A stretch of 64,000 nucleotides of DNA from Vairimorpha ceranae (Eukaryota > Microsporidia > Nosematidae): the NCBI RefSeq assembly GCF_000988165.1, contig NW_020169310.1, positions 1 through 64,000 of the forward strand, written 5' to 3'. The position numbers and the translations under genes are program-made. Below, piece after piece: positions 38,177 through 48,421 of this stretch; within the stretch, counting starts at the first letter, position 1, and each line of letters begins with the position of its first letter. The notes beneath the pieces are model-generated. The model was not told the DNA's origin, made no database searches, and saw only the letters and a list, made by a program, of their open reading frames with translations.

Positions 38177-39640
38177 ATGCAGACACAGGAAGAGAAAAAA
38201 GTTTTAGATAAAAAATTTGACGTTTTAAATGTTATTAATAAAACATATGCAGATAGTTCAGAATATGATTTAAATGACACATTAATTTATTTAAGCAAAG
38301 TTATTTCACAAACAAAAAATAAAAATAAAGAATTAGTAAAAAGTAATTTTAGTAAATTTGTAGAATGTAGGATTGTATTAGAAGAAATTTTACAAGATAT
38401 AAAAAAAAAAGGATTCGATAAAGATTTTTCATCAGACATATTTAAAAATATTAAATATGTAAAAAACAATTTTAATCCTATTAAGTGTATCGATAATTAT
38501 AGTAGAAATCAAAAGTTAATTATTATAAATAAATACAAGACACTTTTTAATATAAAATCTTTACTATCGGGAAGTTTTGATAAACAAGAAAGATTTGTTG
38601 AAATTTATAAAGAAGCTAAACTTCAGTATAAAGAAGTTGAAAATTCAAAATTTATGCAGAACATATGGAATTCAATTAAAGACATAACAATACAATTTTT
38701 AGAAAAATTATACGCACAGATTACTGATGAAAAGAATAATTATATGGAAGTGTTATACATTTTTAACTTATATTTTCAAGTAGCTGAAATTAAAACAGAT
38801 AGAAAAATTATGAACACTTTATTGGTAAATTTTAAAGAAAAATGCTTAGATATGCCATTTACAAATAAGGGTATTTATTTAAAGGAGATTAATTACTTTT
38901 TTTTAAAAACAATAATTCATCTTGATAAAGATTTACAAAAAAATTGCATTATTTATTTATTCCAAAAAATTAAATTGGTTTTCTCCGAGTCAAATTTTGA
39001 ATTTATTGATATTTGGATATTTAAATATACTAATCTTTTACCTGATGATTTAGAATTAGAAGTCAAAGATGTGTATTATGTAAATCTGAAATCATTAAAA
39101 AAAGATATTATTGATAATTTTATAGATAAAAACCAGCTTTATGATTCTTATATTAAAATAAGAAAGATTTTATATAAAAACGAGATGTATTTAGTAAATC
39201 ATAAGGTTTTAAATATAATTAAAACAGATTCGGAAAATATAACACTTGAGAAATCAGAAGACATTGAAAAGTATTTTTTAGAGCTCAATAGGTTTGATAA
39301 ATTTTTACAATCGGAAACTGATGACTTTGACGATATAAAGCGTCAAATTTTGAATAATATTCTACGAAAAAAGATTAGTGTTTTTAAGAACTTTTTAACA
39401 AGTACACAAAGTAAATCTAAAAAATTAATGGAAATTATTAGGATTATTGACAAATTACCAGATTATTATGAAATTATTTTTAAGGGCGTAATACCCGTTC
39501 TCGAAAATGATAAAGTAATTTTGTTTTTTGTTAATAAAATACTAAATATTGAAGGTCCAAGTTTAAATAATCAACAAACAAGCGAATTAGAAAACTTAAT
39601 GCCACAATTTGGATTTATTTTACATAATTCTACTATTTAA
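38177..39640 (+). CDS. SEC5: Exocyst subunit Sec5
   Basis: Sec5 is part of the exocyst that tethers secretory vesicles to the plasma membrane. The 487-residue all-helical protein has LVKSNFSKFVECRIVLEEILQDI (about 54-76), matching the NFDxFVxCKDTIDDI signature near the Sec5 N-terminus. LFNIKSLLSGSFDKQERFVEIYKEAK then corresponds to the FxLPxxIxxxIxxGDYExAIxDYxKAK region. It is half the length of yeast Sec5 (971 aa), again a reduced version. It shares a short divergent promoter with the acyltransferase gene. Confidence 0.72.
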   Translation: MQTQEEKKVLDKKFDVLNVINKTYADSSEYDLNDTLIYLSKVISQTKNKNKELVKSNFSKFVECRIVLEEILQDIKKKGFDKDFSSDIFKNIKYVKNNFNPIKCIDNYSRNQKLIIINKYKTLFNIKSLLSGSFDKQERFVEIYKEAKLQYKEVENSKFMQNIWNSIKDITIQFLEKLYAQITDEKNNYMEVLYIFNLYFQVAEIKTDRKIMNTLLVNFKEKCLDMPFTNKGIYLKEINYFFLKTIIHLDKDLQKNCIIYLFQKIKLVFSESNFEFIDIWIFKYTNLLPDDLELEVKDVYYVNLKSLKKDIIDNFIDKNQLYDSYIKIRKILYKNEMYLVNHKVLNIIKTDSENITLEKSEDIEKYFLELNRFDKFLQSETDDFDDIKRQILNNILRKKISVFKNFLTSTQSKSKKLMEIIRIIDKLPDYYEIIFKGVIPVLENDKVILFFVNKILNIEGPSLNNQQTSELENLMPQFGFILHNSTI

Positions 39641-39697
39641 GAACAGACTAAATAAAAATAATTTATAAAAGATGTGCAAATTATATTAAAAAACATT

Positions 39698-40090
39698 TTA
39701 ATTTATTTTTCCATCGTACTTTTTATTGCATTTATCAGCCATTTGTTCATTTCGATTTTTAAATTTTTTACGAGGATTATTTCCTTTACTTTTTTTAGAT
39801 TTTTTTTTCATAACATTTTCTAAAATTCGTCTTTCTGGCTCTTCTTCCTTTATGGTATTTAATATGTCAATGTGTTCTTCTATAATTTTACATTTTTTAA
39901 GTAAATTTGTTATCCGAATAAGTTTTTCCAAAATATCTTCATTATAATTTTCCTTGTATAAAGTATAACACAAAAGATATATTTGTAGTAATTCTAACTT
40001 TACTATAAAAAAATCAATATTTTTTTTATCCTCTGTAACAGTTATTTCAGTCTTAATTTCTGTAATATCATTGCTATAAAGTTCTTCCAT
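39698..40090 (-). CDS. Minimal Sas10/Utp3/Lcp5-family protein
   Basis: Family members act in the SSU processome in 18S rRNA maturation. The 130-residue protein contains a shortened Sas10/Utp3 domain (KLELLQIYLLCYTLY, KLIRITNLLKKCKIIEEHID, about 31-77). A basic C-terminal region KKKSKKSKGNNPRKKFKNR follows, similar to the Sas10 C-terminal NPR motif. Whether it is the Utp3, Lcp5 or neuroguidin orthologue cannot be decided. The ATG follows CCCTTTTAGTT. It converges with SEC5. Imp3 of the same processome is encoded at 19570-20103. Confidence 0.68.
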   Translation of the reverse strand: MEELYSNDITEIKTEITVTEDKKNIDFFIVKLELLQIYLLCYTLYKENYNEDILEKLIRITNLLKKCKIIEEHIDILNTIKEEEPERRILENVMKKKSKKSKGNNPRKKFKNRNEQMADKCNKKYDGKIN

Positions 40091-40490
40091 AACTAAAAGG
40101 GTAGCAAAAATTTATATTATTACAAAGAAAATGTAAACTAAATTGTTATCAACTTTAGATCTAAAATACACGAAAATAGCAAATTTATATTTTGTATTGC
40201 ATACAAAGTTTTAAAAAAGAACATTATAGAAGTAAATTTCGTCTTATTTATATTATCGAACTTTTATCATTTTCTTATTATTCAAAAAACGATTTCTCTA
40301 AATAATTAGCTTTGCATTTAGTAGATTTTTCAAACATAAACCTGTATTTCGTTTAAATTTAATAATTTTTAGAGTAAAATGTTTACATGTCTTTTACCTG
40401 AAGAATTTAATAATTTTTATACAAGTTAATGTTCGCATATTTTTTTAAATACAAAATAAATTATATTTAAAAAATAAATATTTCTCCCCC
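40091..40490. other. Divergent spacer, Sas10-like/symplekin
   Basis: 400 bp, AT-rich. C-runs abut both start codons. No other structure recognised. Confidence 0.5.
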
Positions 40491-42227
40491 ATGGACACAA
40501 TAAAAAATATGTTACTCGTAAATTTTACAGAAAATAATTTGTACATTCTGTTTTTTTACTATCATCAAATGAATCCTATAGAAGTTATGTATTTTTGGAA
40601 TTGTGTTTTAAATTTGCTTGATGAATCTAATGTTCTACTGGTACTAGGATTTATTTTTGATTTACAGGATACTCCACTTCATTTTCCAAGATATGCACAG
40701 AAATCGTTAAATTTTCACATACACCAAGTTAATAAGAAAATTGCAAAGTTACTTTCTAAAGAATATATTTTTTATGTAAAAAATTTAAAGCTATTTAAAT
40801 TTGCTAAAGAATTAAAGGCACAATATTTACACGAAAAGAAATTTGATAGTAATTTGTTTTTTGTAAATAATTTATATGAGCTACTGATTAAAACATCTAC
40901 AATAGAAATTTCTAATTCCATAGAAAGTTATTTCAACTTTGTATCATTTGATAATGTATCTGTGGATGTAACAAGTAAATTATTAAATAATATTTATATA
41001 GTTGAATTAAAACAGCGGAATTTATACGTTAAATATATTTGTACTATCCTTACTGACCCCAAAGACATATTGGATTTTATTTTTTACCATATGACTGAGG
41101 AAGAACCTAGTATTTTGGTAGAGTACATTTATCTACTCAATAAAACACTTTATAACAGTTTATTAAATGTACTGTATGAGAATAAAAGATTTTACAGGGT
41201 AGAAATTATAAGATTGTTTTTTGATATAAATCTTGTAAAGTTGGATTTAAAGGACGAGAATATTGAATTAATAAAATATTTTCTAGTAAATAAGCCAATA
41301 TTTGTAAATGACTTATACGAAGTGTTAAAAAATAAGGTAAGTAAAAAACACCTTACAGGACTGTATATTGAACATTACGAAATATTAAAACATTATAAGT
41401 TTGATCTAAACATAGAAGATTTACTTTCTATTGCTTCTGATAAACCTGATTTATTGTACGAAATATATGATATGTCTCTAGATGGTGAACAGAAACAGCG
41501 CTTTTATTCAATTTTTAAAATGCTAGATGAGGACTTTATTATAAATTTTTTGATCAAGCATTCAGATCTTGACTTGGTTTCTTATTTATTAACTAACCGA
41601 CAGTTAAAAAATAATCTTAAAAACTATATTATCACGAGATATAAAAATATACCAGCTCTTGTGTATAAAATGTTCATCTACTTTGACAAATCTGACGTCG
41701 TAAATTACATAGAAGATTTTCTCATCGATAAAAAATCGCTTGAATATTTTTTATTTGTTTTAAAACCCACAGACATCTTAATTTATGCGCATGAAATGTC
41801 TAACATTTCAAAAGGAATAAAAATTCTTGATCTTTGTTTTGATTCTCCTGCATTTAACGAAAATGATTTTATATACACACTCAATACTATAGAAGATTCT
41901 ATGCCTGCCTTAATAATAAGGACATTAATACTAACATACAAAAAATATCCACATTTGAGAAATTTTACTGTTAATTTTTTGTATAAAATTATAAATAAAA
42001 ATGCTTTACAAAATTCTAAATTAAAAACAGGAATTATTAAATGTCTAGAAATTTTAAAAAGTTCATCGGTAGAAATTATTGCTTCTTTGTCAGAAGAAAG
42101 AATTTTAACTATTTTAGATGGAAGTAAGATGTTAAAGGATTTATGTATTGAGACTGTTTATAAAGCCGATTGCAAATATAGTAAAGAATATAATATTCTT
42201 AGAGATGTACTACGTAAATATTATTAA
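40491..42227 (+). CDS. Symplekin/Pta1, mRNA 3'-end processing scaffold
   Basis: Symplekin (yeast Pta1) scaffolds the cleavage and polyadenylation factor. The 578-residue protein is an alpha-helical repeat array. Its C-terminal region reads FIYTLNTIEDSMPALIIRTL, then KYPHLRNFTVNFLYKII and LKTGIIKCLEI, which follows the symplekin C-terminal domain (FTYTLNLLEDSxPLPTLFMRTV, YPxLxxFVMNIL, VWEGFIKC). The N-terminal half is too diverged to assign. ATG 40491 directly follows CCCCC. Confidence 0.8.
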   Translation: MDTIKNMLLVNFTENNLYILFFYYHQMNPIEVMYFWNCVLNLLDESNVLLVLGFIFDLQDTPLHFPRYAQKSLNFHIHQVNKKIAKLLSKEYIFYVKNLKLFKFAKELKAQYLHEKKFDSNLFFVNNLYELLIKTSTIEISNSIESYFNFVSFDNVSVDVTSKLLNNIYIVELKQRNLYVKYICTILTDPKDILDFIFYHMTEEEPSILVEYIYLLNKTLYNSLLNVLYENKRFYRVEIIRLFFDINLVKLDLKDENIELIKYFLVNKPIFVNDLYEVLKNKVSKKHLTGLYIEHYEILKHYKFDLNIEDLLSIASDKPDLLYEIYDMSLDGEQKQRFYSIFKMLDEDFIINFLIKHSDLDLVSYLLTNRQLKNNLKNYIITRYKNIPALVYKMFIYFDKSDVVNYIEDFLIDKKSLEYFLFVLKPTDILIYAHEMSNISKGIKILDLCFDSPAFNENDFIYTLNTIEDSMPALIIRTLILTYKKYPHLRNFTVNFLYKIINKNALQNSKLKTGIIKCLEILKSSSVEIIASLSEERILTILDGSKMLKDLCIETVYKADCKYSKEYNILRDVLRKYY

Positions 42228-42692
42228 ATTTTTTAAAACTTTCATTGATTTATTGTATAAAAAAAATTAAAATTTCAAGGCATTATTAATATTTTTTTTG
42301 AAAAATTACAACAATGGCTTATTTAATTTTTAGCAATAAATTGCACAAAATTTTAGATTTCTTCAATTTAAAAAAAAAATTATAACTTTTTGACAAAATG
42401 TTTACAAATTGCCTGAAAAAAATATTTTTAGGTTTTTAATAAACAATTAAGACAATATAAAGCTTAATAACATTTTTTGATTTTAAATATTAATGTTGTC
42501 TTTTTTACACCTTTAAATTGATTATTAATTGTGTAATAGCTTAAAATACATTATCAAAATTAAATTAAAGACACAAAAACAGAACATTTGCTTGTTAATA
42601 TTATAATGTAATATAAAAATGATTTTTGTGTACATAATGTTTATAAATTTATATTTTTCGATATAACTATAAAAATAACACAACAATTTTAT
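42228..42692. other. Convergent intergenic region
   Basis: 465 bp between the 3' ends of the symplekin and arrestin-like genes, AT-rich, nothing recognised. Confidence 0.5.
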
Positions 42693-43649
42693 TTATGTCA
42701 ATAAGAAAATTTTTTCATTAAAAACTTCACCATCTAGTACATCGAGATTTTCTATATCTGGTAGTTCATTTTTTCGTTTTACAACCTGTAAATATTTTCT
42801 AATTCTTATAGGTCCACTATTTTTAAATGTAATATTAATAAACATTAATATTTTTAAGCCAAACATATCTTCATTTACACATGTCGGAGTAGTAGAAGGA
42901 ATATTTAAACTTAGCGCATACCTTTTTTTCTCCAATATCGCATTTCCTCCAACCACGTATCTAGTTCTTATAATATCAATTTCAGGAGAATGTACATTAA
43001 TCACTTCATATAAATTACATTCAATATTATCAATTAATTTTAATAATGATCGATTCATTTGTACATCTAATTTTAATCTATCACCTGAATAATATAAAGG
43101 TTTATTAAGAAAAAATTTTAAAGTATATGTTTTGTACAATAAACATAACATTGTAGATACTTCTAATTTTGTTTGAAAGTGTTCTGTTCTGTCAAAAACT
43201 TCTACCACTTGTACATCCTTAGTAGTTTCATATATTGCTTCTGAAGCACCATTTAAATATAAAGAGGCTGTCAATGTATAAGAATTATTAATATTTACTA
43301 GATAATCAAAATAAATTCCTTTAATGTCCGTTGTCGAACTATCGGTACTTTTAAGAAAAAATTTAAACGGAAATAAATGTGCACCACTAGATAAATTATC
43401 AAACTCGTTACGAGAAGTGTAAATATCGAAATCATATGAATATTCTTTCTTATTATTACTGTATTTTATACCTTTTTTACCAGATGTCTCAATTTTACAA
43501 ACCTCCATTACTCGAGATTTTGTAAAATTCAGCTTTATTTTTTTTACTGGCAAAGGAATACGAGACTTTAAAGATAACTTTCCAGTAATAAACTCGTCAG
43601 ACTCAAATATATCTTTATCTGCAATTATTCTTAGCTTAGTGTTATTCAT
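42693..43649 (-). CDS. Arrestin-like protein
   Basis: Alpha-arrestins link membrane cargo to ubiquitin ligases; Vps26-type relatives act in endosomal sorting. The 318-residue protein has the two-lobed beta architecture. KLRIIADKDIFESDEFITGKL opens the N-lobe (cf. xVxLDKxxYxPGExVxGxV), followed by LSSGAHLFPFKFFL (cf. GxHxFPFxFxLP) and YFDYLVNI. The C-lobe begins near ALSLNIPSTTPTC. PPxY motifs for Nedd4-type ligases are absent. The frame extends to 43739, but I start at MNNTKLRI because the arrestin fold begins there. Neither start has a C-run. Confidence 0.75.
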   Translation of the reverse strand: MNNTKLRIIADKDIFESDEFITGKLSLKSRIPLPVKKIKLNFTKSRVMEVCKIETSGKKGIKYSNNKKEYSYDFDIYTSRNEFDNLSSGAHLFPFKFFLKSTDSSTTDIKGIYFDYLVNINNSYTLTASLYLNGASEAIYETTKDVQVVEVFDRTEHFQTKLEVSTMLCLLYKTYTLKFFLNKPLYYSGDRLKLDVQMNRSLLKLIDNIECNLYEVINVHSPEIDIIRTRYVVGGNAILEKKRYALSLNIPSTTPTCVNEDMFGLKILMFINITFKNSGPIRIRKYLQVVKRKNELPDIENLDVLDGEVFNEKIFLLT

Positions 43650-43796
43650 TATTTTTATTCCATTTGCAATAAATTTAAATCTCCTTTTTATTAAACAGCT
43701 AATAAAAAATAAATTAAAGGAGACGTGAAAATTAATCACTAAATCATAAAATGCAGAAATTCACCGCTTGATAAAAATTAGTACAATACGATTTAA

Positions 43797-44498
43797 TTAT
43801 AAAAATTGTTCAATCTCTTCTGGTTTTAAAAGTTTACTTCCCTCTTTAGTAATAACAGTTACTTCTACGTTAGAACAGCAAATTTTTTCTTTCATTACTC
43901 TAGACAACATGTTTAAAATATGCTTAAGCCCATTTTCTAAATCCAGACTAGGATCAAATTCTTGTTCCAACATATTTTCTAATACTTCACTGCCTGATCC
44001 TATGGCCTTAGCATAATATTCTAAATAAGAACCTGAAGGATCGAGACAGAAAAGCCTAGGTTCAGTATCATATCCAATAATAAGTAAAGAAGCACCAAAT
44101 GGCCTACTAAAAATCTTCTTACAATCGTCTTTTTTATCAAAATTTAAGCTTAAATCTGCAAGTTTTTCCAACAACCTCTCGACTTTACAATTTTCGTCAT
44201 ACAAATATTCATGATTTATCGCAAAATCTCGACTTTTTTCCACAATAGTTTTTACATCAGCAGATATTCCAGAAAATCCAAGTGTTATGTGATCATAAAT
44301 TTTAAAGTGCTTTTTAACACTAGCGGGGTTCTGTAGTTTAGATATGATTTTTTTTTCAGAAGCTAGTAAAACATAATCTTTTGTTTTCATGCCAATGCTA
44401 GCAGTTCCCAAATTCATAGCTTGCATGGCATATTCAACCTGATATAATCTTCCTTCCGCACTATAAGTAGTGGCATTTTGTTTTGTTACACTGGACAT
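43797..44498 (-). CDS. 20S proteasome alpha5 subunit (PSMA5/Pup2)
   Basis: A 233-residue alpha-ring subunit. TYSAEGRLYQVEYAMQAMNLGTASIGM is the alpha signature with the LGTASIGM continuation favouring alpha5. RPFGASLLIIGYD with LFCLDPSGSYLEYYAKAIGSGSE matches the PSMA5 RPFGVALLFGG and DPSGTFxxxxAxAIGSASE blocks. Full length, ATG after CCC. Together with the subunit at 18159-18854 this gives two of the seven alpha subunits in the window. Confidence 0.88.
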   Translation of the reverse strand: MSSVTKQNATTYSAEGRLYQVEYAMQAMNLGTASIGMKTKDYVLLASEKKIISKLQNPASVKKHFKIYDHITLGFSGISADVKTIVEKSRDFAINHEYLYDENCKVERLLEKLADLSLNFDKKDDCKKIFSRPFGASLLIIGYDTEPRLFCLDPSGSYLEYYAKAIGSGSEVLENMLEQEFDPSLDLENGLKHILNMLSRVMKEKICCSNVEVTVITKEGSKLLKPEEIEQFL

Positions 44499-44954
44499 GG
44501 GTGAAAAATAACAAAAAAGTAATAGAATGCAAATTTTTTTTGTTATAAAACTTTATATTATCGTATTATTTTTGTAAAAGCATTAAAGTAGTTTATATTA
44601 ATAATTTTTTACTCTAAGCTTTATTTCTTGATATATATGGAATAATAATTTATTTATTTTTTGATTAATTCTTTTTGAAAGTGTCAGTTCGTTAGATCCC
44701 TTCTTTATATTCTTTTTAACGTGCAAACACAAATAAAAAATATGTTGGCTGCAAATTACAGTGATGTTCTTATTAAAATAATTTTGTATTTTTTACTGAA
44801 TATAGATAAACTTATATATTATTGTGGTATTAATTCCACATGAAATGTTTTCTATTTTCTGAATTTTCTTGAAGAAATTTTAGTATAAAAATATTTTATG
44901 AAAAGTAGGGCATCGCTGTCATAAATAACTTACATAAGCATCAATAGCAAGAGA

Positions 44955-45115
44955 ATTATAGGGTCAACAGAGATCTCACAAGGGCACAGTTCCCCAGGAA
45001 GTTAATAAACCATTTAAGTTACACCAATTTAGTTTGGCTTCAGGAGCGAGCATTGTGGAGAACTTTCTTAGTTCTGGTCGCCTTCCTGGGTTTCTTGCCA
45101 CAACTATATCTAATT
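44955..45115. ncRNA. Candidate structured RNA in a GC-rich island
   Basis: The island lies inside a 705-bp AT-rich spacer between the proteasome alpha5 and Ste24 genes. CCCAGGAAG (44991-44999) pairs perfectly with CTTCCTGGG near 45083-45091. AGAACT-TTCTT-AGTTCT is a hairpin at about 45059-45075, and TATAG (about 44958) can pair with CTATA (about 45107) to close the whole element. There is no open frame. The strand is unclear because no T-run flanks either end. It resembles no tRNA, 5S or U6 core that I could confirm. Confidence 0.42.
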
Positions 45116-45203
45116 GTGACACATATAAGCTTAGCTATATTAACAAATTTTAAATATGTTTTGTTATTTAAATTAAACTAAAAGTTCAAAAATGTACAAA
45201 AAT

Positions 45204-46439
45204 TTATTTATTTAAATATTCTATTCTATCATAAATTGAGGGATGGACAGCATGAAGTGCATTATATAACCAGGTAGGCCTAATATATGATTTTTCGGAT
45301 GTAGAAATATCATATAAAGACAAAGCCAATTCTTTTCCAAACCCAGAACTTTTCGTTAATAGATCCGCTGCAATTTCTGCACGCTGTGAAGACATTTTAT
45401 AGAACATCATTATCCAATCTTTCATGGATAAAAAATATACAATAGACAGCAGTACAAATGCTGTATATCTATTTATTTTTTCACATTCAAAAGCCTTCGC
45501 TGCTTTACCATAGAGAAAAATCATAATACTTAGTTCAATAAAATAAGTTCCAAAATAAACAGAAAGTTTTTTAAGAAGACTGTGATCGATAGCATGGCCA
45601 ATCTCATGAAGCAAAATCGAGTCTTTTTGTTCTTCATCAAGATTATCAAAATCTCCATATATTTCTATTCTCGCACTATTTTCTATCCCTACTAAAGCAG
45701 CATTTGTATCTTTAGACTTATCAGTGTCGAAAAATACCTTTTTATCTAATTTTGTCTCTATAAGCTTTTCCTGTACAGTTTTAGAAAATCGATTTTTAGA
45801 AACCTGCTTTAATGTCGATGAAACATCATCTTCTATAAATATCTCATAAAAATTTTTTAAAATAAGTGAAATGTAAATTGCTAAAATTAGTTGGGCCCCA
45901 AAAGTTCTTAATAGAAGAAAAACAATAAAAACAAATGCAGGACAAACTATTGAGTATAGTACAAAATATGTTCCTACTTTACTAACCCAATTATATTTAG
46001 TTATTTCTAAAATATTTTCTACATACTCTGAAAGATAGAATATAGTAAATAAAAATACAAATAGGTTTGCAATGGCTAATTGTATATGATTTATATTAAA
46101 ATATGTTTCAGTATAAAAATTTACTGATTTGTTACATAGTTTATGTACTAGCAATCTTGGTGTGTCAAGTAAAATTAAACATCCAATCGATGTATAAATT
46201 CCAATTTTATATAATTTATCATGTAATGTGCTTAGTCTTGATGATACTGCAATCAACATATTTACTCTATACAGAGGATCTTCACTCGCTAACTTATAAG
46301 TAAATGAACTTTTAGGCACCCCAAATCCATCATTATTGAGGTCTGAACTAAACAATGTTAAGGCTATTTCTTCATATAATAACACTAAAATCGTCATACT
46401 AAAAGCTATAAAAAATGAAGCTTTTAAATGATTTTTCAT
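45204..46439 (-). CDS. STE24: CAAX prenyl protease Ste24 (M48 zinc metalloprotease)
   Basis: Ste24 removes the C-terminal tripeptide of farnesylated proteins and clears clogged translocons in the ER or inner nuclear membrane. The 411-residue protein has about seven hydrophobic segments. The zinc site HEIGH is at 278-282, and the third ligand region SSQRAEIAAD is at 350-359 with Glu355. The family block NAALVGIENSARIEIYGDF precedes them, and the conserved VHPSIYDRIEYL is at the end. All catalytic residues are present. No C-run lies before the ATG. Confidence 0.92.
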   Translation of the reverse strand: MKNHLKASFFIAFSMTILVLLYEEIALTLFSSDLNNDGFGVPKSSFTYKLASEDPLYRVNMLIAVSSRLSTLHDKLYKIGIYTSIGCLILLDTPRLLVHKLCNKSVNFYTETYFNINHIQLAIANLFVFLFTIFYLSEYVENILEITKYNWVSKVGTYFVLYSIVCPAFVFIVFLLLRTFGAQLILAIYISLILKNFYEIFIEDDVSSTLKQVSKNRFSKTVQEKLIETKLDKKVFFDTDKSKDTNAALVGIENSARIEIYGDFDNLDEEQKDSILLHEIGHAIDHSLLKKLSVYFGTYFIELSIMIFLYGKAAKAFECEKINRYTAFVLLSIVYFLSMKDWIMMFYKMSSQRAEIAADLLTKSSGFGKELALSLYDISTSEKSYIRPTWLYNALHAVHPSIYDRIEYLNK

Positions 46440-46691
46440 ATTTATGCAGAATTTAAATTTATAAAATAATTTTAAAATAATTTGTTAGAAAATAAACAAA
46501 TAAAAGCATTTAATCAAAAAAGGTTTTGGTAAAATTATGATTAAATTCATTATGCAATTTATATTTTGATAGGTATTACATAAAAATAAATATTCAGATT
46601 CAAACTTTTTATATATATTGATATTTTAATAACCTCATATCTGTCTGTGCACAAAAATTTTGAAGTACTAGTACTAATATTTATACCCCAT

Positions 46692-47192
46692 ATGAAATCT
46701 TTATTTAAAAAGATAGAGGTTATATCTTCATCTATTTTAAGTAAAAAAGATAAAAAAACTATTAATAAAATCTGTGATAATGAAATATTGAAAAAAAATG
46801 TGGATTATTCATTGGTGAAATTAAAAAACAGAGCGAATTTAATACTAGAATCTAATAAAGCTCTGTTATTTTATTTTAATAATAAATATATTCCTACAAT
46901 AAAGAGCCTCGAAAATAATTTACTTACAATTCCAAAAATATATTTAGATGCAGGTGCCGTATCTCCTATACAAAGAGGTGCCAATGTAATGGCACCAGGT
47001 ATTTTCAAGTACATAAATTTATGCACACACGATTTTAAAAAAAATGAAATTCTTTGCATTGAGATTTTAAATTTTGCAATATTAGCTATTGGAATAGCAC
47101 TTTTAAATAAAAATGAGATTACTAAAAGCACTAACGGAGAAGCAGTAGAAATAGTACATATAAAGAATGATGAGTTATACAATAAATACTAG
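46692..47192 (+). CDS. MCT-1/Tma20-like PUA-domain translation factor
   Basis: MCT-1 with DENR/Tma22 recycles 40S subunits and supports reinitiation. I start the gene at ATG 46692, which directly follows CCCCAT. The frame upstream to 46647 would add 15 hydrophobic residues. The 166-residue product has a helical N-terminal domain (SSILSKKDKKTINKI) and a C-terminal PUA domain (about 80-160) with IPKIYLDAGAVSPIQRGANV, MAPGIFKYI, LAIGIALL and NGEAVEIVHIKND. Another PUA protein is possible, but the order fits MCT-1. Confidence 0.82.
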   Translation: MKSLFKKIEVISSSILSKKDKKTINKICDNEILKKNVDYSLVKLKNRANLILESNKALLFYFNNKYIPTIKSLENNLLTIPKIYLDAGAVSPIQRGANVMAPGIFKYINLCTHDFKKNEILCIEILNFAILAIGIALLNKNEITKSTNGEAVEIVHIKNDELYNKY

Positions 47193-47326
47193 CCATAAAT
47201 AAATATAATAAGATTAAAATCTAATATTTTAAATAGGCTATAATTCTTCAAATTTCCATTACTAATATATTAAATTCAACATAAAACACTACCGCTTGTT
47301 TTCTTGACAAATTTTAAGTTAATTTT

Positions 47327-48421
47327 TTATGAACAAGTAAAAATATTGTTCTTTGCATTTACATTGGTACTAAAAATGTATGCAGGAGATACATTACATT
47401 TTATCAAAGTAGTATTATCTGGAATCGTAACATTATTTCCTATCAAACATTCTTCAATGTGACAATTTTTTCCAATTATTATATTATTCATCAAAATAGA
47501 AGAAACAACATAAGAACCTTCATTAATTGTTACATTATTTCCAATAACGCTGTCAATAATAAACCCACTATCTATAAATAAAGATGTACCTAAAATGTTT
47601 TTTGTATCTTTAATATTTTTTTTCTTAATGTATTGTTTACATAAATTTATTTTATCATAAGAACAAATAGCATCACCATTTTCATTGTGTTTTATTGATT
47701 TGAGTTTTTTAATTGTAAAAATGTAAGATTCAACATCTCTAATTTGATATATGTAAGTATTCATAGGATCGAAAATTTTAACAGGATTAATGTTACATAG
47801 TGTTTTGACTATAGCAGGCAGGAAGTTTGATCTAAAACTAAACATATCTGAAGTTATGTATTTTAATATATCTTTTTTAAACATATAAAATTGCAAAGGA
47901 TGCTTTTCAAGAGTCATTACAAATCTGTTTTTTATCAAAATATCTTTTGAAATATTCAAATCATCAAAATCACTGTAATGTATTAATTCATTTCCTTTAA
48001 TGCCACATACAGTGTTTTCCTGATTATTTGTTAAAATAGTCATAAAAAGATCATTATTATCCAAATATTCATTAGCTATAGTTTTAATATCAATGTTAGT
48101 AACCAAATTGCCTTTAGTGACAATAATATTTTCTGAATTTATTTTTTGTTGAAGTTTATGAAGTTGTGTTACCGTTCCATCGTAAAAATCAATTCCTATT
48201 ATTTCTAAAGGAGTAGTAATGTTTTTAACAACATGTCTTATATTATCTACATCTTCTTTAAGAATAACAATGTATATTTTAGAACTAACTGGTTCTAAGA
48301 ATTGAATATTTATAAGTAAAAGTTCAATATTTAAAATTGGCAGATTTGTAGCTTTTAGAGACGAATTAACAATTGGAAAAAGATTTGTTCCAGGACCAAT
48401 CAAAATAACAGATTCAAACAT
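47327..48421 (-). CDS. Translation initiation factor eIF2B gamma subunit (reduced)
   Basis: eIF2B recycles eIF2-GDP; gamma and epsilon form its catalytic subcomplex. The 364-residue protein has a degenerate nucleotidyltransferase-like N-terminus (FESVILIGPGTNLFPIVNSS), where the sugar-nucleotide loop GGGxGTRL is lost. Central SENIIVTKGNLVTNIDIKTI corresponds to the VLSCDLITD block. The C-terminal left-handed beta-helix hexapeptides (SVIGNNVTINEGSYVVSSIL, IIIGKNCHIEECLIGNNVTI) fit gamma. It is shorter than human gamma (452 aa). The start follows CCCTTA. Confidence 0.75.
   Translation of the reverse strand: MFESVILIGPGTNLFPIVNSSLKATNLPILNIELLLINIQFLEPVSSKIYIVILKEDVDNIRHVVKNITTPLEIIGIDFYDGTVTQLHKLQQKINSENIIVTKGNLVTNIDIKTIANEYLDNNDLFMTILTNNQENTVCGIKGNELIHYSDFDDLNISKDILIKNRFVMTLEKHPLQFYMFKKDILKYITSDMFSFRSNFLPAIVKTLCNINPVKIFDPMNTYIYQIRDVESYIFTIKKLKSIKHNENGDAICSYDKINLCKQYIKKKNIKDTKNILGTSLFIDSGFIIDSVIGNNVTINEGSYVVSSILMNNIIIGKNCHIEECLIGNNVTIPDNTTLIKCNVSPAYIFSTNVNAKNNIFTCS

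Noticed and set aside
44960..45110. 5S rRNA or tRNA in the GC island
   Set aside because: GGAAGTTAA recalls a 5S segment, but the flanking helices and length do not fit, and no A/B box pair of a tRNA is present. No tRNA gene or CRISPR array was found anywhere in the window.
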